Shown here piece after piece: positions 53,010 through 63,047 of a stretch of DNA of 64,000 bases (positions are counted from its first letter, which is position 1; each line of letters starts with the position of its first letter). This DNA comes from an uncultured Nitrosospira sp. GTDB taxonomy: Bacteria; Nitrospirota; Nitrospiria; Nitrospirales; Nitrospiraceae. The position numbers and the translations under genes were made by a program. Where the stretch lies: positions 1-64,000 of the forward strand of contig CAADGK010000133.1 in NCBI GenBank assembly GCA_900696515.1, in the 5' to 3' direction. A model generated the notes under the pieces. The model had not been told where the DNA came from. It did no database searches and saw nothing but the letters and a program-made list of their open reading frames with translations.

Positions 53010-55343
53010 CTACACCGGAAGATCGAATTTAAACACCGCGCCTCTCGGCTGATTGTTGCCGACCTGGATCTGCCCCTCATGATCGGTGATGATTCGGCGA
53101 ACAATCGCCAATCCCAATCCGGTACCCGTTTTCTTGCGGGTAAAATACGGCACAAACAGCTTGTCATGATCCTCCGGCGCGATACCAGGACCTTCGTCCG
53201 CAACCGCGACGACCGCACGCCGGCGCTTGACGTCGTACCGCGTGCCGACCCACAGTCTCCCCCGTTGGTTCATCGCCTGAACGGCATTATCGAACAGATT
53301 GACGAAGACCCGCCTCATCTGTTCACGATCGAAGTTGATGAGCGGCAAATCGTCATCCAACTCAATGATAAACTGAATATCCTTCTGCGCCGCGCGATAC
53401 AACGTCATCACATCACGCAGCACATCATGCAGCGATTGCCGAGTCATTTGCGGGGCAGGAAGACGGGCGAATTTCGAAAACTCGTCCAACATCTGCTTGA
53501 GACTCCCGACTTCGTTGATGATGACATTCGTGGCGTCATCAAAGACCCGGTCAAGATCGGGAGATTTCTCAAAGAACTTCTTGCGCAACCGCTGGGCCGA
53601 CAACTGAATGGGCGTGAGCGGATTCTTGATTTCATGCGCGACCCGTTTGGCCACCTCCTGCCAGGCGGCGACTTTCTGCGCCTTGATCAACTCCGTCAGG
53701 TCTTCAAACACCAGCACAAATCCGAGGTCCTTGCTGGACTCATCCCGCATTCGAGAGCCCTTCAAGCCGATCGTCAGCAACTTGCCCTGAATGTCCAGTT
53801 GTCCCTCCAGGTCAAAATCGTCACGCTCGTCGCTCAACATACGGTCATAGGCCGTTTGGAACAAGTCCAGGCCGAATTCCTTGAAGACACCATTGGCCGG
53901 TCGCCCTCGAAATTGATCTCCGGCGAGTCCCAAGATACGCTCCGCCGATGGATTGAAGGTAGTAATCATTCCATTGCGGTCGATCGACAAGAGACCGGCG
54001 GCAATGGTATCGACCACGGTTTCAATGTACGCTCGGCGACGATCGAGCTCGACGTTGGTATTACGCAGCGTGAGGTTGGTCTCCTCCAGTTTGGACTTGC
54101 TCCCCTGGAGGTCCTGGGTCATGCGATTGAATGACGCAATTAACGTCCCGATTTCATCGGTGGCTTTGGCCTCGATCTGAACGGTGAGATCTCCCTGGGC
54201 CACCGCCTCGGTGGCCTCCGCCAATCGCTGAATGGGAACGGTAATGCCGCGCGCCACATAAAATCCGAACCAGGTGGCGCTGAAAAGAATCAAGACCGTC
54301 ACCACCGCAACAAACAGATAGGCTCCCGCCTTGATCGGGTTTTTCATCGCCTTGATCTGCTTATATTCCGTATATTGTCGCCCGATCCCCTCCATCTTGG
54401 TCAACAGCGACTCAGGGACATACGTCTCCACGACCACAACCCCTTCGATCTCGCCACGTCGGCTTGCGGACGCCACAGGAATCGCCGCGCGGACCAATCT
54501 CCCCGTTTGCGCCTCCTGCACCGAGGTAAACTCCTGCTTCCCGTTGATGACCTGTAACACCAACTGACTGATCGGCAGATCCAAAACGCCGGGTGGTATC
54601 TCGGTATCCAACGCCTTGGTCAGAGTTTCCATCTTGTTCGAGAAGACTTCGATCCCGGCCACTCCGTATTCCATGCGCTTTCTCGCCATGGCCGCAATCA
54701 AGAGATCCCGCTGCACCGGTGTCAGCAGATCCTCCCGAAACAATTCCTGAGAAATCGCCCGGGCGCTGTTCACGGCAAGCGCCACATGCCCCGCATGTTG
54801 CATCCGAGCCACTTCATAGGAATCCTTCATGACCTTTTCGATGTGCTCGCTGAACCAGACATCGACGGCCTTGTTGACCAATCCGCTCGCCACGAGGGCC
54901 AGCAGCAGAGTCGGAATCAGTGAAAACCCGATAAATGCGGCGATCAACTTGGTTCGGAATCCAGACCCCACAAGCCGATGTCGGCGTTCAAAGTAAGCCT
55001 TGATCAAATTCCTTGATAGGAGAAGGACCAGTACCACCAGACCGATCAAGTCCAAATTCAACAGGAGAAGCACCAGCGCGTAGCTGGTCGTAGGCAGGAA
55101 CGAACCCGCCTCCTCACTCCCCGGTGCGACCACTTGTGAGTAATACAGCGTCAGCGCGACGCAAGGGATCAATAGAATCAGAACGATCCAAACGGGACGG
55201 AGGTGGGGTGGTTTCTGGTCAAATTTCCGTGAGTGGTCAGGCAAGGCCCGATGCATGCTCCGGCTGAACACGATGGGTTGCACGCCGTCGACTTCTTCGG
55301 AAGTTCGCCTGAAGGTCCCGCTCGGCTGATTCATTTCAGACAT
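53010..55343 (-). CDS. NtrY-like membrane histidine kinase
   Basis: 777 aa; N-terminal TM segments, HAMP, PAS, VAKRVAHEIKNPLTPIQLSAQRLRKKF H-box, DEGPGIAPEDHDKLFVPYFTRKKTGTGLGLAIVRRI. Confidence 0.95.
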   Translation of the reverse strand: MSEMNQPSGTFRRTSEEVDGVQPIVFSRSMHRALPDHSRKFDQKPPHLRPVWIVLILLIPCVALTLYYSQVVAPGSEEAGSFLPTTSYALVLLLLNLDLIGLVVLVLLLSRNLIKAYFERRHRLVGSGFRTKLIAAFIGFSLIPTLLLALVASGLVNKAVDVWFSEHIEKVMKDSYEVARMQHAGHVALAVNSARAISQELFREDLLTPVQRDLLIAAMARKRMEYGVAGIEVFSNKMETLTKALDTEIPPGVLDLPISQLVLQVINGKQEFTSVQEAQTGRLVRAAIPVASASRRGEIEGVVVVETYVPESLLTKMEGIGRQYTEYKQIKAMKNPIKAGAYLFVAVVTVLILFSATWFGFYVARGITVPIQRLAEATEAVAQGDLTVQIEAKATDEIGTLIASFNRMTQDLQGSKSKLEETNLTLRNTNVELDRRRAYIETVVDTIAAGLLSIDRNGMITTFNPSAERILGLAGDQFRGRPANGVFKEFGLDLFQTAYDRMLSDERDDFDLEGQLDIQGKLLTIGLKGSRMRDESSKDLGFVLVFEDLTELIKAQKVAAWQEVAKRVAHEIKNPLTPIQLSAQRLRKKFFEKSPDLDRVFDDATNVIINEVGSLKQMLDEFSKFARLPAPQMTRQSLHDVLRDVMTLYRAAQKDIQFIIELDDDLPLINFDREQMRRVFVNLFDNAVQAMNQRGRLWVGTRYDVKRRRAVVAVADEGPGIAPEDHDKLFVPYFTRKKTGTGLGLAIVRRIITDHEGQIQVGNNQPRGAVFKFDLPV

Positions 55344-55484
55344 GCACGTGTCCTCTGCGCACCTTCATGACAGGGCCATGGACATGGCTATCACTATAGC
55401 CGACATACCAGGCAGTCTCAAAACCTACCGCATAAACAGCAGTGTCGGGAACCGAGCAAGACAGCAAACCTAAGAGATGGGAGA

Positions 55485-55874
55485 CTACTTCGGTGAAGCC
55501 AGCGTGACATACTTCATTCGAAGCGCATACAGCATGTCCCGCAGAACCGTCTGTTCGTCAGAGGTCAAATTGCCTTTCGTCTTTTCTTCCAAGACGGACA
55601 AGAGATCGATGATTTCTTTTGCTTGCGGCAAGTTCACAGGCATCGGGGATTGTTGAGGGTCCAGCTGTTCACCCATCAGCATGAGCGAGGATGACCCAAG
55701 GGAAATGACGAAGGACGAAAAGGTAACAGGGGGGAGTGGTGCTGGATGAGAGGGTTCGTGCTGGGGGGTGTTCACCCCGGTCGATCCCTGAGCGGTGGAA
55801 CCCGTGACAGAAGGAGATTCAGTTCCCCCACCGGCTCTGCGATCCCGTATGACAAACCCCTGCTCTTCCGCCAT
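55485..55874 (-). CDS. DUF1844-like protein
   Basis: TFSSFVISLGSSSLMLMGEQLDPQQSPMPVNLPQAKEIIDLLSVLEEKTKGNLTSDEQTVLRDMLYALRMKYV. Confidence 0.85.
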   Translation of the reverse strand: MAEEQGFVIRDRRAGGGTESPSVTGSTAQGSTGVNTPQHEPSHPAPLPPVTFSSFVISLGSSSLMLMGEQLDPQQSPMPVNLPQAKEIIDLLSVLEEKTKGNLTSDEQTVLRDMLYALRMKYVTLASPK

Positions 55875-56022
55875 GAGACTACTCCCACCCAGTTGAGGAA
55901 TGCGGCGGTACCCTACCATAGGAATTAGTAGGTCGCAAGCCATGAACGAGATTGAAGAGATGGTCACGCTCGGTATAGAGTGGCGACGAGTCGGGGCAAA
56001 TAAGAGGGGTAGAGGAACCTGC

Positions 56023-56904
56023 ATGTCGGCACGGTTTGACAAAGTCGTCGAAGTGATGGCCACCCTGCGTGCGGAACAGGGATGCCCCTGGGACCGTAAA
56101 CAAACCCATGAGTCGTTGAAACCCTATCTCCTTGAGGAGACCTACGAAGTCCTGGAGACCATCGATCAGCGGGACTCACGGAAGCTTCAGGAAGAACTTG
56201 GAGACGTGCTCCTTCAAGTGTTATTCCACAGCCAGATTGCGGCTGAGTCCAAGTCTTTTTCAATCGAGGATGTGCTGGAAACGCTTGCCGCCAAGCTGAT
56301 TCGTCGGCATCCGCATGTCTTTAGAGACAACGGTGAGCAGGAGCGGGTGTCGAACAGCGAGCAGGTATTGACCCAGTGGGAGGAGATCAAGCGCGCGGAA
56401 CGAGCCGCCAGCGGCGATGTCCAATCAGCGCTTGAAGGAGTCCCCAAGACTTTGCCGGCGTTACTACGCGCCTATCAACTGCAAGCACGAGCGGCCCGTG
56501 TGGGTTTCGATTGGCCGCATAATGCGGAGGGTCTTGAGCAGGTCTTTGGGAAAATACAGGAAGAAATCGGTGAACTGCGTGTGGCGCTGGCTCAAGCCGA
56601 TACTGAGTCGCAAACCGGTCACCGGAGCACACGGGAGGAGATTGAGGCGGAATTCGGCGATGTGCTCTTTTCATTGGTGAATTTGGCGCGCTTTCTAAAA
56701 ACAAACCCTGAAGACGCGCTGCGCCAAGCGACCAATCGGTTCAGCGATCGGTTTCATCTGGTGGAAGCACAAGCGGCAGAAACAGGCAAAAACATGTCGG
56801 ACATGACACTCGCTGAAATGAACCAGCTGTGGACGGAAGCCAAACGTCGGTTGCAAAGCCTCCCACCCACGCCAACAGTACCGACAAATGATCGCACTCC
56901 ATGA
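56023..56904 (+). CDS. mazG: nucleoside triphosphate pyrophosphohydrolase
   Basis: VMATLRAEQGCPWDRKQTHESLKPYLLEETYEVLETIDQRDSRKLQEELGDVLLQVLFHSQIA; second EIEAEFGDVLFSLVNLARFL motif. ORF opens at 55900. Confidence 0.96.
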   Translation: MSARFDKVVEVMATLRAEQGCPWDRKQTHESLKPYLLEETYEVLETIDQRDSRKLQEELGDVLLQVLFHSQIAAESKSFSIEDVLETLAAKLIRRHPHVFRDNGEQERVSNSEQVLTQWEEIKRAERAASGDVQSALEGVPKTLPALLRAYQLQARAARVGFDWPHNAEGLEQVFGKIQEEIGELRVALAQADTESQTGHRSTREEIEAEFGDVLFSLVNLARFLKTNPEDALRQATNRFSDRFHLVEAQAAETGKNMSDMTLAEMNQLWTEAKRRLQSLPPTPTVPTNDRTP

Positions 56905-57518
56905 ATAAGGACCAGAGCCCGTACGAGGAAGGAAAACGCGCCGGTGCCCATCCACTGGTCGTTGTCTTTGGCATCCTTATCGGCTTATGGCTGTTCGTGG
57001 CGTTGATTGTTCCAAGCTCACGGAACAAGCAGGCAACAGGAACCGAAGGCCCCAATGTCTCGGTCATCGAAGATCCTGAAGCCGCCCCCGTCATGTTCAA
57101 AGTCCAGACAACCATTGTCGATATGAACACCATCAGCCTGGTCGTGCCTCAACAGGCCACGGACAGCCAGATCGTGGCGCTGTTGAAACGTTTGAAAGAA
57201 GCGCGTCTGGAAGGCTCCCTCGGTACACAACTCCCGGCGACCACACCGGGCCACAAGCTGGGAGACCATGCCATTGCCGATATTCTCATCTTTTCGGACA
57301 AACAGTTTGCGGAGGCAGAGACGATCCGCACACTTGCGCGAGGTGCCCATGCGCCCGGCACGCTGTACCCCAACGCGGTTCCGTTCGAGGTGGCTATGGA
57401 ACAAGTCCGCGGCCACTACCGCATCGACCTGAATGATACCGGCAGCCCCGACAACGGATCGCTGGGATTCGCGGACGAATCCGGCGTCCACTCCAAACAA
57501 TACCGCAGAATTTTTTGA
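56901..57518 (+). CDS. hypothetical membrane-anchored protein
   Basis: 205 aa; one TM segment (HPLVVVFGILIGLWLFVALIVPSS). Confidence 0.7.
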   Translation: MNKDQSPYEEGKRAGAHPLVVVFGILIGLWLFVALIVPSSRNKQATGTEGPNVSVIEDPEAAPVMFKVQTTIVDMNTISLVVPQQATDSQIVALLKRLKEARLEGSLGTQLPATTPGHKLGDHAIADILIFSDKQFAEAETIRTLARGAHAPGTLYPNAVPFEVAMEQVRGHYRIDLNDTGSPDNGSLGFADESGVHSKQYRRIF

Positions 57519-57526
57519 GGAACGAG

Positions 57527-57575
57527 CCCGCGTTATTCATGAACGGTTCTCCTGCAACCGCCGATACGACAAGCC
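57527..57575 (+). repeat. short sequence resembling the left end of the 27337-27568 element
   Basis: GCCCGCGTTATTCATGAACGGTTCTCCTGCAACCGCCGA vs GCCCGCATGATTCATGAACAGGTCTGCTACAATCGCCGA. Confidence 0.6.
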
Positions 57576-57735
57576 CTGGCGTGATCTCGCGGCATCCAGG
57601 CGGACAGGCTAGACGTCTTGACTCAGCTTACCGAAATCCAAAATATGTATTTCACCGGCCGGAACCGCAGTTCCCGACAGGTTTGAGGCTGATCCCTCCC
57701 GCGCTTCACGAGATACGTTTCACCTGTCCTTAAAA

Positions 57736-58152
57736 CTAGAGGCCCACGCGTCGCTTGACGTCTTCTCGGATAACGGCTCGTTCAACGTGAAACCGTTCCT
57801 CAAGTTTTGGAAACAAATGGGCCAAGGGCCCTACAAACGGGGGCAGCATCACGTCCCGCCGTTCAAGAAAGGACCCTTCGGCTTCGGCGATCTGAATCTT
57901 CCATTCGGCGATTTTTTTCGAGAGCAGATTACTGATCATCAATTGCTGGCCAGGTGAGCCGGTCACTGCCCCAAGGAGGATGCCCTTGAATACCTCCAGT
58001 TCATGCGGCAGAGAAATCTTGACCCGCACGCCATGCGGCGTCGGCCAGGTCGACCGTTGAACCGAGTAATCGTACGAAAAGACCTGCTCTCGAGGCTCCC
58101 GAAACGGGCCGCTCATGCTGAGAATGGTGAGACTGCCTTCGGTGGACGGCAT
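57736..58152 (-). CDS. hypothetical protein
   Basis: Long codon-biased ORF MPSTEGSLTILSMSGPFREPREQVFSYDYSVQRSTWPTPHGVRVKISLPHELEVFKG... Confidence 0.65.
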   Translation of the reverse strand: MPSTEGSLTILSMSGPFREPREQVFSYDYSVQRSTWPTPHGVRVKISLPHELEVFKGILLGAVTGSPGQQLMISNLLSKKIAEWKIQIAEAEGSFLERRDVMLPPFVGPLAHLFPKLEERFHVERAVIREDVKRRVGL

Positions 58153-58338
58153 CGTCAAACAGCTTTGCACGCATGAAGGATGGAACAGGTCACAGGCCTA
58201 CTATAAGAGCTTGCACTTGGCCTGGACAAGAGGCTATTTTATAATTTTATACAAGGATTCAAGGTGTCCCTCCTGATGGGACGCCGGCGCTGAACACACG
58301 ACCCCAACGAGTAGCGCCTCATTACAACGAACAGGGGG

Positions 58339-59265
58339 ATGGAGATCGAAAGCATGTTTCAGCTTTCTGATCAGCAAGACGACGGCGGAGAACACACCCC
58401 GCCTGGTCCACCCGGAGGCAAGAAAGGTTACCCTGGGTTGGTCCTGGTCCCACCCAGTGATCGGACGATCTTACGACGCCGGCTCATACGAGGAGGAGTC
58501 CTGATTGCTGCCGGACTATGGCTCCTATCAACATTCACGGCAAGATCTCCTGTCTCTGATACCCCGGCAGATTGCCAATACGAGTCCGGCCGATTGAGCA
58601 CGGAGGCTACTCCCGAGAACTGTACCCCAGCACCAGCTGCAACGGAGACAGACCTCCGTCCCGACGAGGCTAACCTGACACAGGCCTCACCGGTTTCAAC
58701 CTCCATCGAGGCACCACCTCTGCCTGCGGCACATCAGATTGATTCTGAACAGTCTCAAGCCACGGCTATGGTCGAGCAACCATCACCGGCTCATCCTGAA
58801 TCAACTCAAGTTCGTACAAAGCCACAGGCTGAAACCTTGCATTATGAGAAACCTGCCGGAACCCGGATACCTGAAAAACCCACCGTGAATCCAGAGAGTG
58901 ACGCCCACCTTGCCGACCAAGGAGACCCCTTTGCTCAATATCGCCTCGCACGACGGATTGCCCAGCAGGAGGGTCGACAGGCTCCTGAGTCGATGAGTTG
59001 GTACAAGAAAGCCTTTAGCGGCTTACATCGTCTCGCGGAATCCGGGAATGGACAAGCCATGTATGTTCTCGGCGTCATGTATGCTTATGGACGCGGGGTC
59101 GAACGAGATATCAGCCAGGCACGGCGCTGGCTGACTCGGGCCGTTGATCAGAAGGTAACAGCAGCTCAACCAGTTCTCACGAGCCTTCCATTACCAGCTC
59201 GACAAACTCCGAATCTACAGATTCACGCCGCTGAATCGGCAAAACCCCGCAAACAGCAGAACTGA
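58339..59265 (+). CDS. membrane-anchored Sel1-repeat protein
   Basis: TM segment near the N-terminus, Pro/Thr/Glu-rich linker, AESGNGQAMYVLGVMYAYGRGVERDISQARRWLTRAVDQ. Confidence 0.8.
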   Translation: MEIESMFQLSDQQDDGGEHTPPGPPGGKKGYPGLVLVPPSDRTILRRRLIRGGVLIAAGLWLLSTFTARSPVSDTPADCQYESGRLSTEATPENCTPAPAATETDLRPDEANLTQASPVSTSIEAPPLPAAHQIDSEQSQATAMVEQPSPAHPESTQVRTKPQAETLHYEKPAGTRIPEKPTVNPESDAHLADQGDPFAQYRLARRIAQQEGRQAPESMSWYKKAFSGLHRLAESGNGQAMYVLGVMYAYGRGVERDISQARRWLTRAVDQKVTAAQPVLTSLPLPARQTPNLQIHAAESAKPRKQQN

Positions 59266-59333
59266 CGGAGGTCAGGCGCCCCAACGCAATCGTTGCACCA
59301 ACCTTGAGGATTTCTTACAATGCCGGAACTCTC

Positions 59334-60062
59334 ATGACAGTCATCACTCGCATCAAGACCAAAGTACCCGCTGCCTACAGGCTGATTCACATCGAGACTG
59401 ACACGCACGACACAAAGACGTTCCGTTTTGAACTTCCGGCCGACAACACGCTGGACATGTTGCCCGGAGACTTTCTGTACCTCCATGCGACAGTAAACGG
59501 CAAACAGATCAAGCGGGCCTACACACCATCCTCGCTGCCCGGCATCACCGGTTCTTTCGACTTAACGGTTAAACGCTACGAAACCGGCACCATCTCAAAG
59601 TATCTCCATGAGCAGAACATCGGGGATACGGTCCTGATGAGTGGGCCAAACACCGGTGGACATTGGGTCGATGGCATGGCCAAACAAGTGGGATTTGTGG
59701 CGGGAGGCACCGGTATTACACCGATGATCTCCATTATTCGTTGGATTCTGACTAGAAAGATTGATGCCGAAATATCTTTGATCTTTGCCAATAAAACCGA
59801 GCAGGATATTATTTTCCGGCAGGAGTGGAACCGATACGTCCGGGACTATCCGAACTTCCACTGCCACTATCTGCTCGAACAGCCGCCTGTGGGATGGACC
59901 GGCAGCACAGGACGAATCACGCCAGACCTGTTGCGTCGATACCTCCCCTCACCAGGCCCTGATACTTGCATCTTCCTCTGTGGTCCCCCACCAATGGTCG
60001 ATACGCTGGAAACCACACTGAAAGAACTGGGTTATCCTGAACGTGCCGTTATCCTTCCCTAG
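59334..60062 (+). CDS. FAD/NAD(P)-binding ferredoxin reductase-like oxidoreductase
   Basis: TFRFELPADNTLDMLPGDFLYLHATVNGKQIKRAYTPSSLPG, VGFVAGGTGITPMISIIRWIL, CIFLCGPPPMVDTLETTLKELGY. Confidence 0.9.
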   Translation: MTVITRIKTKVPAAYRLIHIETDTHDTKTFRFELPADNTLDMLPGDFLYLHATVNGKQIKRAYTPSSLPGITGSFDLTVKRYETGTISKYLHEQNIGDTVLMSGPNTGGHWVDGMAKQVGFVAGGTGITPMISIIRWILTRKIDAEISLIFANKTEQDIIFRQEWNRYVRDYPNFHCHYLLEQPPVGWTGSTGRITPDLLRRYLPSPGPDTCIFLCGPPPMVDTLETTLKELGYPERAVILP

Positions 60063-60305
60063 ATCCAGTTCTCTGATGCACTATTCCTCAACCATTCGTC
60101 CGGGGTGCAGCATTTTTCCTCAGACTTTCTAGGCAGTTCTCTCGTCGATTCTCCTATCCTATTGAGTAATCTTTGAATGGTGCGGGCATGGTTTTCGCTT
60201 CATGTAGATTGAAAGGCCTTGTGCGTCACTGACATCACAAAGTGATCAATCTAGCCATCAGACCCATCCAAGAACGTTCTCACCTCTCACCTACAGGAGG
60301 TTGCC

Positions 60306-61578
60306 ATGCCTCAGCCCCGGTTGTTTTCACAGGCAGCAAGGAAAGTGGCCGACAAGGCGGTGACTCGTGAAATCCACCGACTGGCAGAAAAAGTTCGGGC
60401 CAACGGAGGACAACCGCTGGATCTCGTTCTCCCTGATGGCTCGCAGCTCAATTTCGGTCGAGAACCCTGTGCCTACTGGCAATCCACGACCTGAATCTCT
60501 TACCAATACTGACCCATCTCACATTGGGGTCTCTCGGTGAAGCCTTCATTGACGGACGCATTGACATCGACGGCGATATTCTGACCGTCATCGCCAGTGC
60601 CGAACGACTGGCCGAGGCCCCTGGAGCACCGATCACGTCCCGCATCAATCAAGTCTGGTCCAACCATACGCCTGATCAAGACCTTTCAGACATCAGATAC
60701 CACTATGACGTCGGCAATGAGTTCTACAGGCTCTGGCTTGATGAACGGATGGTGTACTCCTGCGCCTACTTCGAGACCGGCAGAGCAACGATCGATGAAG
60801 CGCAACAGGCCAAGCTCTATCACATTTGCCGGAAGCTCGTCTGCAACCAGGCGACCGGGTCCTCGATATCGGCTGCGGTTGGGGCTGGCTGATCATGTAT
60901 GCAGCACAGCGATATGGCGTGCAGGCAACCGGTATCACATTATCGGAGAATCAATTCGCGCTTGCGAAGGACCGTATCAGGGAGGCCGGGCTTCACGGGA
61001 AGGTGGAGGTTCTGCTCTTGGGTTATCGTAACGCCCCATCTCATTTCAGTGAGGCCTCGTTCGACAAGGTGGCAAGTGTTGGGATGTTTGAGCACGTCGG
61101 CCTGAGAAATCTTCCCATCTATGTCGGTGCTGTACGGCGACTCCTCCGCGATCGAGGATTGTTCTTGAACCATGGCTTCACTTCGTCTGACAGCGACGGA
61201 CGCATGGTGGGTTCAGGGGTGAACGATTTCATCGACAAGTACGTCTTCCCGAATAATGAGCTGTTGCATCTCCACGTGGTCATCCGGAAGATGGCGGCAC
61301 AGCATTTTGAGATCTACGACGTCGAAAGTCTCCACCCCCACTATGCACGCACGCTCGCGATCTGGTCACAACGGCTGGAGACGCAGCTGGACGCAGCACG
61401 ACGCCTGGTCGAGGAGAAGACGCTTCGCATCTGGCGGGCCTATTTGGCCGGCGTTTACCTCGGATTTCGACAAGGGTGGATGAATATTTATCAGGTGCTG
61501 GCGAGCAGACAGAAGACCGACAGACCGACAGAATTACCGCTGACGCGAAGGTGGATGTATGCGCCAACTGGCACTTAG
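60306..61578 (+). pseudogene. cyclopropane-fatty-acyl-phospholipid synthase family gene, interrupted by two frameshifts
   Basis: Three ORFs in successive frames (60306-60494, 60524-60892, 60826-61578) read as one protein; [97 protein letters not shown]. Confidence 0.88.
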
Positions 61579-63047
61579 CGATCCGGGGGACGCTCACGCT
61601 CGTGATGGCCCTTGCCGAGAAGACTCTGAAGCACCCGTTCGGCTGCCTCAGCTCCATCACGAATGCAATCCGGAATGCCGACGCCCCGATAGCCAGCTCC
61701 AGTCAGCACAAGCCCAGGATAGCGGCTGAGTGCCGCCTCCAATTGTACCAACCGATCCAGATGGCCGATCGTATATTGAGGCATGGCCTTCCACCACCGA
61801 TTCACCTCGGTATACAGTGGTTCCGCCGTGATGCCGCAGATACCGGCCAGTTCTTCTCTCAGAGTTGCGACAAGTTCCTGATTCTCTCGCTGAAGAATGT
61901 CTTCTCGCCCGACACCACCCGCATAGCAACGTACGAGCAACTGATCCGACGGCGCGCGATGTGGCCACTTCAGGGAGGTCCAGGTTGCGGCAATCAAGTC
62001 CCGCTGCTCCCGTCTTGGCACGATAAAGCCAAATCCTTCGATGGCACTCGTCTGGCTCCTTGGGAAGGCCATTGCGATCGTGGCGGTCGACGCATAGGGA
62101 ATCAGATCGAGCAGGCCGCCGGCGATCGGTGTCAATGGGCGCAACAGTTCTGCCGACACATAGGCCGGCGTCGCTAGGACCAGGCTTTCGGCGGAAATAG
62201 CGGAGCCGTTCTCCAGGATAAGATCGTACATCCAGCGGCCGAGTTCATGTGACCTGACCCTGAGCGCGTCGACTCGAGCCCCCAGCCTGAGTTCCACCCC
62301 CTGCTGTTCTAACCGACTCGTCAAGGCTGTCACCAGATCCCCGAGGCCATTCTTCAGGCTGACAAACATCGTGCGTCTTGGTCGACCGGTTGAATTGGGA
62401 GCCGCAGATTGTTTGGCGGCCATCATACCGCGGAGGATGCCGCCATGCTGCTGCTCGAGTTCAAAAAACCGTGGGAAGGTAGCCCGGAGACTCATCTGCT
62501 CGGCATCTCCTGCATAGATGCCGGCCATCAGTGGCTCCAGCACCCGCTCAAACGCGAGCGCCCCAAATCGACGCCGAAGAAAATCCGCCAATGATTCGTC
62601 GCCTCTTGAGGGACCTGGCGGAACAACATACTCCAGCCCCATGCGAGCCAATCCTATCCAGCTCAGCAGACCGCTCTGGAAGAAGGGGCCCAGCTGTTTG
62701 GGAGCAAATGAGAGCAGGCCTTCCGGCAGATCGTGCAATCGCCCGTTGGAGAGGACAGAGGCCTTCTTGCCTGTCTCATTGGTGTTGATCAGCTGATCGG
62801 CAAGTCCCAGCTTTGTACAGAGATCCAGGCCGGCCTGCTTTTGAGAGAGGAACGAGTCCGGTCCGGCCTCGGTCACGATATCGCCGACCCGATGCGTGAC
62901 AATCTTCCCCCCCCAAGCTGAGTCGGATTCCAGCACCGTGCAGCGAAGAGGAACGCCGGCTTGTGTGGCTTTTTCTCGTAACGAAAAGGCGGTGGCGAGT
63001 CCAGAAATACCACCACCGACGATGACGACGGTACGTGGTCGAGTCAC
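61575..63047 (-). CDS. hemG: protoporphyrinogen oxidase (HemY/HemG-type flavoprotein)
   Basis: 490 aa; VVIVGGGISGLATAFSLREKA, GPDSFLSQKQAGLDLCTKLGL, PLMAGIYAGDAEQMSLRATFPRFFELEQQHGGILRGM, GYRGVGIPDCIRDGAEAAERVL. Confidence 0.93.
   Translation of the reverse strand: MTRPRTVVIVGGGISGLATAFSLREKATQAGVPLRCTVLESDSAWGGKIVTHRVGDIVTEAGPDSFLSQKQAGLDLCTKLGLADQLINTNETGKKASVLSNGRLHDLPEGLLSFAPKQLGPFFQSGLLSWIGLARMGLEYVVPPGPSRGDESLADFLRRRFGALAFERVLEPLMAGIYAGDAEQMSLRATFPRFFELEQQHGGILRGMMAAKQSAAPNSTGRPRRTMFVSLKNGLGDLVTALTSRLEQQGVELRLGARVDALRVRSHELGRWMYDLILENGSAISAESLVLATPAYVSAELLRPLTPIAGGLLDLIPYASTATIAMAFPRSQTSAIEGFGFIVPRREQRDLIAATWTSLKWPHRAPSDQLLVRCYAGGVGREDILQRENQELVATLREELAGICGITAEPLYTEVNRWWKAMPQYTIGHLDRLVQLEAALSRYPGLVLTGAGYRGVGIPDCIRDGAEAAERVLQSLLGKGHHERERPPDR

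Noticed and set aside
52947-54134. 395-aa plus-strand ORF
   Set aside because: Antisense to the NtrY-like kinase; resembles reverse-frame shadow, not a known family.
60465-60850. Programmed ribosomal frameshifting as the explanation of the CFA synthase breaks
   Set aside because: No X-XXY-YYZ slippery heptamer or clear stimulatory stem at either break; mutation or sequence error is simpler.
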